Source: Acidobacteriaceae bacterium (GTDB lineage: Bacteria; Acidobacteriota; Terriglobia; Terriglobales; Acidobacteriaceae). Taken from it: DNA of 38,098 bases. A program made the translations under genes and the position numbers. Positions within the stretch are counted from its first letter, which is position 1. The number at the start of each line of letters is the position of its first letter. The notes beneath the pieces are model-generated. The model had not been told where the DNA came from and made no database searches. It worked only from the letters and a program-made list of their open reading frames with translations. The stretch lies in NCBI GenBank assembly GCA_003132405.1, contig PKXQ01000125.1, positions 1 to 38,098 on the forward strand, in the 5' to 3' direction. Shown here piece by piece: positions 1-7,230 of the stretch.

Positions 1-1
1 T

Positions 2-946
2 GTTGTCAAGGGATATTTACCCTTCGTGCGCGCCAAGAGCGGTGCGATAACCACGTTCGACGCTCCGGGCGCAGGTACTGGTTATAGCCAGGGAACCTAC
101 CCGCTTAATATCAATACGGCGGGGGAGATCGCGGGATACTACGTCGACGCGAGTGGCGTGAGCCACGGCTTCCTGCGGGCCGTTAACGGCTCAATAACCA
201 CGTTCGACGCTCCTGGCGGGGGCCAGGGAATCACACCCATCGGCATGAACGCGGCGCAGACTATTACCGGCGGCTACACGGACAGCAGTGGCGCGCTTCA
301 CGGTTTTGTGCGCACCTTCAACGGCACCATAACTTCTTTCGACGCGCCGGGAGCAGGCACGAACATCTTGCTGGCTTCGCTGACCGCGCTATTCAAGGGA
401 CCCCCGACGGAGGGAACGGGCGGCATCAACATCAACACGGCCGGGACTATCGCGGGAATCTATGCGGACTCGAGCGTGGTGTACCACGGCTTCGTGCGCG
501 CGGCCGCGGGAACCATCACGCCCTTCAGTATTCCGGCGGCAGGCACAGGTGCGCTCGAGGGAACTCTCGCTAGTGGCATTAACACGGCGGGAAAAGTCAC
601 GGGAGCCTACGTGGACGCGAGCTCGGTGTTGCATGGCTTCATACTCACCCCCAGCACGACCACGCTGACGTCGTCACCGAATCCGTCCACGTTTGGTCAG
701 ACAGTGACATTCACCGCAGTTGTCGCTTCGAAGGCGGGTGCGCCAGTTGACGGAGAAACTGTCTCATTTATGCAGGGTACAACGTTGCTCGGAACGGGGA
801 CGCTGAGCGGCGGCTCGGCCATCTTTACAACCTCGACGCTACCGGTGGGTAAGGATTCCATCACGGCGGTCTACAACAACGACGCGAGCCTTCTCGGCAG
901 CACATCGAAAGTGGTGAAGCAGGTGGTGAATAAGGCGGCGGAGTAG
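2..946 (+). CDS. Extracellular HAF-like repeat protein with C-terminal Ig-like domain (5'-truncated by window)
   Basis: The frame is open from base 2, so the GTG at 26 is probably internal and the gene begins before the window. The visible part has about four degenerate repeats of roughly 50-60 residues, each built on 'HGFxRAxxGxITxFDAPGAG' followed by 'INTAGxIxGxYxDxS'. This resembles the HAF family of extracellular repeats. The last ~95 residues look like a bacterial Ig-like domain of the Big_3 type, starting at 'TTTLTSSPNPSTFGQTVTF'. Such proteins are normally exported and sit at or beyond the cell surface. The signal peptide would be upstream and cannot be seen. A precise role cannot be given. 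The repeat/Ig architecture is clear; the family name is my recognition from memory. Confidence 0.75.
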   Translation, partial: VVKGYLPFVRAKSGAITTFDAPGAGTGYSQGTYPLNINTAGEIAGYYVDASGVSHGFLRAVNGSITTFDAPGGGQGITPIGMNAAQTITGGYTDSSGALHGFVRTFNGTITSFDAPGAGTNILLASLTALFKGPPTEGTGGININTAGTIAGIYADSSVVYHGFVRAAAGTITPFSIPAAGTGALEGTLASGINTAGKVTGAYVDASSVLHGFILTPSTTTLTSSPNPSTFGQTVTFTAVVASKAGAPVDGETVSFMQGTTLLGTGTLSGGSAIFTTSTLPVGKDSITAVYNNDASLLGSTSKVVKQVVNKAAE

Positions 947-983
947 GGTTCTTCCAGGAACGGATGATGGAGGGACGCCAACC

Positions 984-1283
984 CTACCTGGCTGATTTGA
1001 CAGAGATCAGCATCTCGCGGCGCAGAATCGCGTTGATCCTCGATTGATAGCCCTTCCCTTGGGACTTAAGCCAGTAGAGCACATCGGCATCGACGCGGGC
1101 GGTTATCTGCTCCTTGCGAGGGCGATAGAAGTGACCACGTTTGGCTTTCTTCCACTGTTCCTCCGTCATTTCGGGGATATCGCTGGTATCAATCTGGCTG
1201 TCGGGACGAGTTGCCAGCGCCTTCAGTTTTGTCCGCCGCGCTTTCGTCAACGCGGGCAGCGTTTCCAACGTGTAGCTAACCAT
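984..1283 (-). CDS. brnA: BrnA-family antitoxin
   Basis: This 99-residue protein is the antitoxin partner of the BrnT-type toxin just upstream. The C-terminal third ('KEQITARVDADVLYWLKSQG' and following helix) has the ribbon-helix-helix pattern by which BrnA binds DNA and represses its own operon. The middle carries the acidic/Trp segment 'MTEEQWKKAKRG' typical of the family. The ORF is open further upstream, but I choose the ATG at 1283 because it is preceded at a good distance by GAGGAGG and starts 8 bases after the brnT stop. The order toxin first, antitoxin second matches known brnTA operons. Probably autoregulated with BrnT through the AT-rich site upstream of brnT. Confidence 0.88.
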   Translation of the reverse strand: MVSYTLETLPALTKARRTKLKALATRPDSQIDTSDIPEMTEEQWKKAKRGHFYRPRKEQITARVDADVLYWLKSQGKGYQSRINAILRREMLISVKSAR

Positions 1284-1291
1284 TTTCCTCC

Positions 1292-1576
1292 TCAATAACG
1301 TCGTCTCTCGTTTCGGGTAGCGGGGCGAGCCGAAATGATGCGAATTACCTCGACCCATGCTCCATCCCCGCTCTTATCTCTTACAGTGTGGGCCACCGTG
1401 AGAAGGAGTAAGTCCCCGACGAAGCCGAGAGTCTGCCAGCGTAATTCGCCGCCCTCAATACGGTCCTGTACCGACACGTACAACGGATCGAGGAATACCG
1501 CCGTCGCTTCCTCGAAGCTGACACCATGCTTGCGCCGGTTGGAGAGGTTCTTAGCTTCATCCCATTCGAAGCGCAT
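1292..1576 (-). CDS. brnT: BrnT-family toxin (RelE-like ribonuclease)
   Basis: The start 'MRFEWDEAKNLSNRRKHGVSFEEA' and the end 'EVIRIISARPATRNERRRY' are hallmark sequences of BrnT, a type II toxin with a RelE-like fold that cleaves RNA and arrests growth. The product is 94 residues from the ATG at 1576, which has GGAAAG 2 bases ahead. A GTG three codons upstream (1585) is in frame but less likely, since the family begins with MxFEWDExK. It is co-transcribed with brnA. An almost ideal promoter lies directly upstream. No truncation is seen, so the module is probably functional. Confidence 0.9.
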   Translation of the reverse strand: MRFEWDEAKNLSNRRKHGVSFEEATAVFLDPLYVSVQDRIEGGELRWQTLGFVGDLLLLTVAHTVRDKSGDGAWVEVIRIISARPATRNERRRY

Positions 1577-1595
1577 TCTTTCCACACACCGTAAT

Positions 1596-1628
1596 TGTAA
1601 TTATACATTTGTAATTATTCCACACCAA
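1596..1628 (-). promoter_or_regulatory. brnTA promoter with AT-rich direct repeats (candidate operator)
   Basis: On the minus strand a TTGGTG (1623-1628) and a perfect TATAAT (1600-1605) are separated by 17 bases, about 24 bases before the brnT ATG. The sequence TGTAATTAT (plus-strand reading) occurs twice, at 1596-1604 and 1610-1618, start to start 14 bp apart, overlapping the -10 element. This position suits an operator for BrnA. Operator function is inference. Confidence 0.6.
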
Positions 1629-1695
1629 TCCGATTCGGGACAGACTGGTGCTGACCGCGACGGTACGCATCCCCAAACGATGGAATTCGATCTTA

Positions 1696-2253
1696 TCAGT
1701 CGAAGATCAGGACGGCCGAAGCAATCACCGTAGTCCAAAGCCCGCGCTTATCCCCCACCGCCGACTGCGTCACGTTGGCCGTGCGCACGATCTTGTTCGA
1801 GATGCGATAAATCTCTTTCTTCTCGTCCCACGAGCGGTCGGAATCGAACTCCACGTTCAGCGTTGTGGCCAGCATTTCGGCGGCTAGTTCCTCCGCGTAG
1901 TCTCCGGCGGCGTCTTCGGTCTCGCCGAAGGAATGGTGCTCGCTGAGATAACCGTAGGTGTTGCGGTCGGCGGGAATGGCGACGCCGATCGAGGAGGCCA
2001 GCAGGCGGTGTGGTTCGTGAGTCGAGTTTTCGGCTACCACCGCAAACACGACTTCTCCGGGCGAGAGATAGGTGAGTCCCTGCGAGCGCGGGACAAGCTT
2101 ACAATTGGGCGGAAAGATCGATGAAACTCGAACCAGGTTTTGCGCCGCGATGCCGGCGTCGCGCAAGGCCAATTCAAAAGAGGTGAGGCGCTCCCGGTGT
2201 TTCCCCACGCCTTTGGTAAAAAAAATCTTCTTGGGGACCATGTCCTTGCCCAA
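1696..2253 (-). CDS. pdaD: Pyruvoyl-dependent arginine decarboxylase
   Basis: The enzyme converts arginine to agmatine for polyamine synthesis. The proenzyme cleaves itself between two serines, and the second becomes the pyruvoyl cofactor. The Ser-Ser pair is seen at residues 44-45 in '[10 protein letters not shown]'. The family-typical opening '[30 protein letters not shown]' and the stretch '[21 protein letters not shown]' are present. At 185 residues it is a full-length member. I choose the TTG at 2253 because GGAGG sits 8 bases ahead of it; the in-frame ATG at 2241 is 12 bases further away. The gene stands alone with no agmatinase or agmatine deiminase in the window. Confidence 0.9.
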   Translation of the reverse strand: MGKDMVPKKIFFTKGVGKHRERLTSFELALRDAGIAAQNLVRVSSIFPPNCKLVPRSQGLTYLSPGEVVFAVVAENSTHEPHRLLASSIGVAIPADRNTYGYLSEHHSFGETEDAAGDYAEELAAEMLATTLNVEFDSDRSWDEKKEIYRISNKIVRTANVTQSAVGDKRGLWTTVIASAVLIFD

Positions 2254-2387
2254 TTCAGTTTCCTCCAGAAATTTGCGTGTGCAATTTGATTTCTTGGCCT
2301 GAAGGGCAATCTAACACAGCGATTTGTGAAGATTGTATGAAAAAAAACAGAAATAACAGGAATGGCCTGAGAACTTTTCTCAGGTGT

Positions 2388-2546
2388 TCAAGCAGCGGAA
2401 GAAATTTTGCGATCCGGGCGCCGATCTCCATTCTTCTGCAGCAAGCGGAGGATTTCCTGGCTGAGGGCTAGCACTTTGGCCGGGTCTTGTTCGTTCGAGA
2501 CTTGCTGGCAGAGTTCTTTCCAGCGCGCCGGCTTATCGCTTTCCAT
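2388..2546 (-). CDS. Small hypothetical protein
   Basis: A 52-residue ORF from the ATG at 2546. The product starts 'MESDKPARWKELCQQVSNEQ' and is a compact charged helical protein with a possible amphipathic helix ('KVLALSQEILRLLQ'). The frame is open further upstream (to 2714), but that part reads like non-coding translation. I recall similar short proteins in Acidobacteriota, but no function is known to me. There is no convincing ribosome binding site, so confidence is moderate. Confidence 0.45.
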   Translation of the reverse strand: MESDKPARWKELCQQVSNEQDPAKVLALSQEILRLLQKNGDRRPDRKISSAA

Positions 2547-2766
2547 GCGCCGCACGATATTACGAACGTGGCGTGGCGTCTGTCCCTTGGCGCACACTGG
2601 ATGGTTAGGGCTGTCGAAGGCCTCGTTCGTCTTCGGCGGGATGAAGAGTGAGTTGAGCAGGTAAACAGGTGAACTGAGAGCGAAGCGCGCCGTCGGGCAT
2701 CGACGGAGGTTCAATTTCCGCCGCTACACCAGGGCGGGTGGGCGGGACCAGCGCCGGTTCTAAACG

Positions 2767-2997
2767 CTACGCAGCTTCCTTAGTGACCAGGGAGGGAGCC
2801 GCTTCTTTGCTGTGCGATCCCACAATCTTCATTTCCTGCCAGTCATAGCGAAACTCGCGTCCGCAATCGAGGCAAGCAACATACGTCCCCGTGCGCTGCC
2901 CCGTTGAACTGCGACGCGATCCGGCGCGAACCGTAATGGGAAAACTGTAGCGCGCGTGACGGCAGCCAAACATAGCATCCATCAACTTGTTAAACAT
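2767..2997 (-). CDS. Small hypothetical protein with zinc-ribbon-like cysteines
   Basis: A 76-residue protein. The ATG at 2997 has GGAGG 6 bases ahead, which supports a real gene. It contains 'GCRHARYSFPITVR' and later 'YVACLDCGREFRYDWQEMK'; the C/H plus CxxC pair resembles half-sites of a zinc ribbon. Its N-terminus 'MFNKLMDAMFGC' is amphipathic. No known enzyme motif is visible and no function can be assigned. It lies between an unrelated small ORF and an alcohol dehydrogenase, with a ~280-bp gap on the dehydrogenase side. Confidence 0.65.
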   Translation of the reverse strand: MFNKLMDAMFGCRHARYSFPITVRAGSRRSSTGQRTGTYVACLDCGREFRYDWQEMKIVGSHSKEAAPSLVTKEAA

Positions 2998-3274
2998 GAA
3001 CAGCCTCCACAGAATAAAGCGAGAAAACTAGCCCATCCCCTTCGCTCTAAGGTCGAGATAAGCTGTACCTACTTAGATTCCCGTAGCTGGCAAAAGGTTC
3101 GTGTCGATTATCGAGCAAGGATTACGGACGAGGTACGTCACGCAGGTGAACCGGAATCAAGCACTTGCGTGGATTAAGCGCCACTTTCCCCCACCCGATT
3201 ACCCCGCAGGCATTGCGGTGAATGCGAAGAACTAACCCGCGTCCTACTTTGCTGACTAAAGCAGCCCCGCCGCC

Positions 3275-4381
3275 TCAGAGGCGGGTCGCGGGACCTGCAC
3301 CCGCAGTTGCTAGATGCTGATCCAGCTCCGCGCGCCGGTTCCGGGTTTTAGCTGGGGCGAAGTCTAGGACCACGCGTGACGGCACATCGCCGTGCTCCAG
3401 CCGGTCGAAGATCTGGTTGATCGAAGATAGCGGCTGCAGCTCGATATCGGCTTTGACTTTTCCTCCGACGGCGAAGGCGAGGGCCTCGGCCATATCCTCA
3501 CGGGTGCCGACGAACGAGCCGCGGATGGTGATGCAGTTTGCCACCACATCGAAGAGCGGAAGTGGAAATTCTCCGGGCGGCAGTCCCACCAGGACGCAAG
3601 TGCCACGCTTGCGGGTCATGCCAACGCCCTGCTTGAACGCGATGAGCGAAGGCGCGGTAATCAGAACGCCATGAGCTCCGCCGCCGGTCGCTTTTTTGAC
3701 CGCGGCTGCCGGGTCGCCAGTCTTGGCGTTGATCACGAAGTCGGCGCCCAGGCGCGTGGCATGGGCCAGCTTGCCATCATCTATGTCGATGGCGCAGACG
3801 AGTAGTCCCATGGCCTTCGCATATTGGATGGCCAGGTGTCCGAGTCCGCCAGCGCCAGAGATAGCGACCCATTCGCCGGGCCGCGCTTCGGTCTGCTTGA
3901 TCCCCTTGTAGGTCGTGATTCCGGCGCAGATCAAAGGCGCAGCCTCCGTCGCGGTGAGACCCTCAGGCACATGGGCAACGTAGTTTGGGTCGGCGATGAC
4001 GTATTCGGCAAAACCACCGTTCGCGGTGTAGCCGCCGAACTTCGCCTCAGGGCACACTGTCTCCCATGCCCGCAAGCAGTACTCGCAGTGGCCGCACGCG
4101 GAGTAGAGCCAGGGCACTCCGACTCGGTCACCCTCCTTCACAATTGTCACGCCCGATCCAACGTCAGTGACCAGGCCGATCGCCTCATGGCCAGGAATGA
4201 ACGGGAGTGTGGGCTTCACCGGCCAGTCGCCATGGGCCGCATGGAGATCCGTGTGGCAGACGCCGCAGGCCTCGGTTTTGATCAGGATTTGACCTGCTCC
4301 GGGAGTAGGAACGTCCCATTCCAAAAGCGATAAAGGTTTTCCGAATTGCTCGACAACTGCAACATGCATCTTGCGTGCCAT
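3275..4381 (-). CDS. adhP: Zinc-dependent alcohol dehydrogenase (AdhP/AdhA-like)
   Basis: A medium-chain dehydrogenase/reductase that interconverts primary alcohols and aldehydes with NAD. Catalytic zinc ligands are Cys42 (in 'CGVCHTD'), His65 (in 'GHE') and Cys152. The structural zinc site is Cys96, Cys99, Cys102 and Cys110. The Rossmann motif GAGGLG is at 176-181. The ATG at 4381 is chosen because AGGAG lies 7 bases ahead and 'MARKMHVAVVEQFGKPL' is the family's usual start; the frame upstream of it is a spurious extension. The 368-residue product is ~25 longer than usual, owing to a charged C-terminal tail after 'VVLDFAP'. A 6-bp hairpin (3270-3284) spans the stop codon but lacks a U-run. 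Confidence 0.93.
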   Translation of the reverse strand: MARKMHVAVVEQFGKPLSLLEWDVPTPGAGQILIKTEACGVCHTDLHAAHGDWPVKPTLPFIPGHEAIGLVTDVGSGVTIVKEGDRVGVPWLYSACGHCEYCLRAWETVCPEAKFGGYTANGGFAEYVIADPNYVAHVPEGLTATEAAPLICAGITTYKGIKQTEARPGEWVAISGAGGLGHLAIQYAKAMGLLVCAIDIDDGKLAHATRLGADFVINAKTGDPAAAVKKATGGGAHGVLITAPSLIAFKQGVGMTRKRGTCVLVGLPPGEFPLPLFDVVANCITIRGSFVGTREDMAEALAFAVGGKVKADIELQPLSSINQIFDRLEHGDVPSRVVLDFAPAKTRNRRAELDQHLATAGAGPATRL

Positions 4382-4696
4382 GGGGACGCTCCTGTTTTCA
4401 GAACTGGGATCGGTCGATACGGAGAACACTACAGCGATTCCCATGCCGTGACTGTTCAGTAGTGCACACTTTAGAATGTTGCCGTCCGCGATCGAGTAGC
4501 GGGTCATACCAAGGCAGCGGCAAATTCCTTCCGCGTGGCTGCGTGATCAGTTTTTTTGTGTGCGCCGCCATGGTAGTGGTTGGCAGGGTTGGAGGGTGCT
4601 GTGGAAATAGAAGCGTTGGTCGCTCTGGGAGCAGGTCTCTACAGTGGGGGAATCCCTAATGACGTTTTTGCCAGACGAGGGGTGCGAACGCGATAT
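4382..4696. other. Intergenic region, no gene recognised
   Basis: This 315-bp stretch lies between the alcohol dehydrogenase start and the anti-sigma gene end. It has short ORFs in several frames but none with family-like sequence or a ribosome binding site. Besides the dehydrogenase ribosome binding site I see no clear promoter, hairpin or repeat. Confidence 0.5.
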
Positions 4697-4954
4697 TCAA
4701 CTGCCCGGCGGCTGAGACTTCTTGCTCGCCGTACACTTGCTCATGATGGCGGATCGCAGCCGCGTGCGCAGATCGTCGGGCAATTCGTAGAGCTCGGAGT
4801 CGCGATAGATTTCGATTGTCTTGCGGGTAGTATCGCAGACGACATAACAGTTGTGGCACCATGCCAGATGGTCGTCGAGTTCGGACTTAGTCCGGGCGTC
4901 CAGCACGCCATCGAGATAATTGGTCAGTTCGTTGAGAAATTCAGAACACTTCAC
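4697..4954 (-). CDS. Zinc-finger anti-sigma factor (zf-HC2/ZAS type)
   Basis: An 85-residue protein that probably binds and inhibits the ECF sigma factor encoded just upstream. The ZAS signature H-x3-C-x2-C is His29, Cys33, Cys36, in 'DDHLAWCHNCYVVC', with Cys3 ('MKCSEFLNELTNYLDG') as a further ligand. It lacks a transmembrane segment, so it would be a soluble cytoplasmic anti-sigma whose zinc site may sense redox or stress. It starts with GTG overlapping the sigma stop (GTGA, 4 bases), which implies translational coupling and balanced amounts of the two proteins. Confidence 0.88.
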   Translation of the reverse strand: MKCSEFLNELTNYLDGVLDARTKSELDDHLAWCHNCYVVCDTTRKTIEIYRDSELYELPDDLRTRLRSAIMSKCTASKKSQPPGS

Positions 4955-5613
4955 TGGTTGCCATCCCCACTCGACTCGTCGCCATCCGCGTTACCGTTGC
5001 CATTGCCTTTTTTCTGAAAGAAGCGGTTGAGACGCTCGCGCAGCTGCAGGCGCGCTCGCAACAATCGCGACTTCACCGCCGGAATGCTCAACTCCAGCGC
5101 GTCAGCCGTCTCTTCGGTCGAGAGGCCTTCCACGTCTCGGAGCACGAACACCGTCCGGAATCCCGGCGGCAATCCTTGTATAGTTCGCGTCAGAATGTCA
5201 CGCAACTCCGCCTGGTTGTAATTCTGCTCCGGATTGGGGCTCCAATCCGCAACCTCGCGAGGCAGCGAGTCATCTTCCGTCTTTACTTCTTCGTCCAGAG
5301 AAACCGTGCGTTCCGGCTTTCTCCGGCGCAACTTCATCAGCGCTTCGTTAACCGCAATCCGCACCAGCCAGGTATAAAACTTCGACTGCTCCTGGAACTT
5401 CTCCAGATTGCTGTACGCCTTGAGGAACGCTTCCTGCACTACATCTTCAGCGTCCTCGCGATTCTGCGTAATGTGCTGCGCAATGCGGAAAACATTGCGG
5501 TCGTAGCGCCGTACTAGTTCTTCAAACGCGTGATCGTCGCCGCGTTTGGCGCGCCGGACCAGCTGCATTTCTTCGCTGACCGGTTGCTCTATGTTGGGTT
5601 GGATGGTACTCAT
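4951..5613 (-). CDS. ECF-type RNA polymerase sigma factor (RpoE/SigW-like)
   Basis: A 220-residue sigma-70 family regulator. Region 2 runs over about residues 28-100 ('FEELVRRYDRNVFRIAQ', 'NREDAEDVVQEAFLKAY', 'FYTWLVRIAVNEALMKLRRR'). Region 4 is around 145-195 ('LPPGFRTVFVLRDVEGLSTE', 'AVKSRLLRARLQLRERL'). The linker is acidic and the last ~20 residues are a Gly/Asn/Asp-rich low-complexity tail. The ATG at 5613 gives the normal family start. It forms an operon with the anti-sigma gene, overlapping by 4 bases. I found no clear self-type ECF promoter upstream. Confidence 0.93.
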   Translation of the reverse strand: MSTIQPNIEQPVSEEMQLVRRAKRGDDHAFEELVRRYDRNVFRIAQHITQNREDAEDVVQEAFLKAYSNLEKFQEQSKFYTWLVRIAVNEALMKLRRRKPERTVSLDEEVKTEDDSLPREVADWSPNPEQNYNQAELRDILTRTIQGLPPGFRTVFVLRDVEGLSTEETADALELSIPAVKSRLLRARLQLRERLNRFFQKKGNGNGNADGDESSGDGNQ

Positions 5614-5929
5614 TCGTAACTTGATGCAGATTTTTCCGAAAGCGTGGCTGCAGCCCCAGTGCTATTGTACTTGGTGGCCGTGATTTTCGCTGGCCGGTAT
5701 TCGAGGGCATGGTCTCATCCTTCCTTAAGTAACCCGGTAGGGCAGGTACCAAGGTGTCCCGAGAAGACCCGCCAGCGGCCCTATAATTAATGGTTAGAAG
5801 GGTTACGCCCCTTCTCCCCCCAAAGCTCTACCAGGAACTCTACTCCGGTGCAGCGTTGCCCGGAGTAAGAAATGCTCGGAGTACGAATGCTCGGAGTAGG
5901 AATGTCGGAATGCCAGTAGGAATGCCGGA
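5614..5929. other. Intergenic region between divergent sigma and GAF-like genes
   Basis: This 316-bp stretch separates divergent genes. The half nearer the sigma gene shows ATTGTA at 5664-5669 (TACAAT on the minus strand), a possible -10 without a matching -35. A TATAAT occurs at 5782-5787 on the plus strand, also without a -35. The last ~95 bases are the repeat block listed separately. Confidence 0.5.
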
Positions 5930-5934
5930 ATGAA
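5841..5934. repeat. Inverted repeat followed by degenerate tandem 'CGGAGTAnGAATG' words
   Basis: TACTCCGG (5841-5848) is inverted as CCGGAGTA (5860-5867). The word CGGAGTA-n-GAATG then recurs in tandem with small changes (about 15-bp period, near 5861, 5877 and 5892), followed by shortened copies CGGAATGC and AGTAGGAATGC. The array runs into the ATG of the next gene, so it also occupies its ribosome binding region. Confidence 0.7.
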
Positions 5935-7219
5935 AGAGCGCGGCTGGATTGAACCAATCGTAGAACGCGTCGTGGGCCAGGTTTTGGAGAGCCACGTCGC
6001 CCAGCTTCGCAGCGAGATCGTCCGCCGCGTTATGGAAGAGATCGCCGCTGGGCCGGTCGAAACGTCCACCAACGATGCGGCCGCGAACTCGGCTCCTTCT
6101 TCCACCACCGCCGCCGACTTGGCTCGCGCCGTCGCTGAAATCCAGATGGGTACTTCGCAGCGCGAAATCCTGCGCGCATTGCTCGATGCCAGCGCTCGCT
6201 ATGCGGCTCGCGTCGCCCTCTTTGTCGTTAAAGGCAGCCATGCCACCGGGTGGCAGGCCCGCGGTTTCGCCAACAGCGACGCGGTGAAAGACTTCGCGCT
6301 CGACGAAGGCGCTGCCGCCGTCGGCCGTGCTATCGGCGACCGCGTGGTGACGAGTGCGCCCGCTGCAGACTTCGATCCGCGCTTCCTGCAAACTTTCGGA
6401 TCGCCAGCCAGTGGAGAGGTCCGGGTTTTTCCGTTATTGCTAAAGGACAAAGTGGCCGCTCTCATCTACGCCGACGGTGGAAGCGACGACGCCTCGGGTG
6501 TGCTCGACGCCGGCTCGCTCGAACTGCTGGTGCTTTCGACCAGCGCGTGGCTCGAGGTCAATTCGCTGCGCAAGCAAGCGCAGAAAGATTCGTCTACTGC
6601 GCAGGCCGACTCTCATCCGGTTGATGGTCGTGGCGCTTCATCCGCCGAAGCGCCCTCGCAACCTGCGGCACAGGCCGGCCCCGCGTTCAACGATCCGTTC
6701 GCCGCGCATGCTCCTGCATTTTCATCGCACGCCAAGGCGGCAGCAGCGTCAACCTCCACCGGTGAGGCCTCGGTAGCCGTTCCAAACGCAGCGCTCGACA
6801 TTCCAGTGATGGCCTCCGAAACACAGAGCGCTCAGTCGACAGTTGAGATGGAGCCTGCGCTGGCGGAGCCGCTGCCGATCGGGCAAGTCAACGACATTGC
6901 CGATTCCAGCACCGCGCCGGACACTGCGTCCGCCTCCGCCGTCTCGCCCGAAGATCAGGAAGTCCATCGCAAGGCCCAGCGCTTTGCGCGGCTTCTCGTC
7001 GACGAGATCAAACTCTACAATCAGGCCAAAGTCTCCGAGGGCCGGAAAAAGAAAGATCTCTACGACCGTCTCAAAGAAACGATTGAGAAGAGCCGCTCCA
7101 CGTACCAAAAGCGTTACGGGAGCACGGCAGCCGCTTCCGCCAACTACTTTCAACATGAAATAATAAGAAGTCTCGCAGAAGACGATCTCTCCATTATGGG
7201 TGCCAACTTTCGGCACTAG
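5930..7219 (+). CDS. Hypothetical GAF-like protein with conserved helical C-terminus
   Basis: A 429-residue protein with no signal peptide. Residues 1-40 form a charged helix ('IEPIVERVVGQVLESHVAQL'). About 65-215 look like a GAF-type sensory fold ('QREILRALLDASARYAARVALFVVK', 'RVFPLLLKDKVAALIYADGG'). About 215-340 is an Ala/Ser/Pro-rich linker. The last ~90 residues ('EVHRKAQRFARLLVDEIKLY' to 'LSIMGANFRH') are a conserved helical segment that I recall at the ends of other bacterial regulator-like proteins. Function is unknown; a cytoplasmic sensor or scaffold is possible. It ends 11 bases before the transglycosylase gene, so the two are probably co-transcribed. The start is uncertain because the repeat array overlaps its 5' end. 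Confidence 0.75.
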   Translation: MKERGWIEPIVERVVGQVLESHVAQLRSEIVRRVMEEIAAGPVETSTNDAAANSAPSSTTAADLARAVAEIQMGTSQREILRALLDASARYAARVALFVVKGSHATGWQARGFANSDAVKDFALDEGAAAVGRAIGDRVVTSAPAADFDPRFLQTFGSPASGEVRVFPLLLKDKVAALIYADGGSDDASGVLDAGSLELLVLSTSAWLEVNSLRKQAQKDSSTAQADSHPVDGRGASSAEAPSQPAAQAGPAFNDPFAAHAPAFSSHAKAAAASTSTGEASVAVPNAALDIPVMASETQSAQSTVEMEPALAEPLPIGQVNDIADSSTAPDTASASAVSPEDQEVHRKAQRFARLLVDEIKLYNQAKVSEGRKKKDLYDRLKETIEKSRSTYQKRYGSTAAASANYFQHEIIRSLAEDDLSIMGANFRH

Positions 7220-7230
7220 GTAGGGTTTGA

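Noticed and set aside
3270..3284. Hairpin CCGCCT-CAG-AGGCGG as terminator of the alcohol dehydrogenase gene
   Set aside because: It overlaps the stop codon and has no U-run on the relevant strand.
5782..5787. TATAAT as promoter for the GAF-like gene
   Set aside because: There is no -35 at a suitable distance, and the repeat block separates it from the gene. It is noted only in the gap entry.
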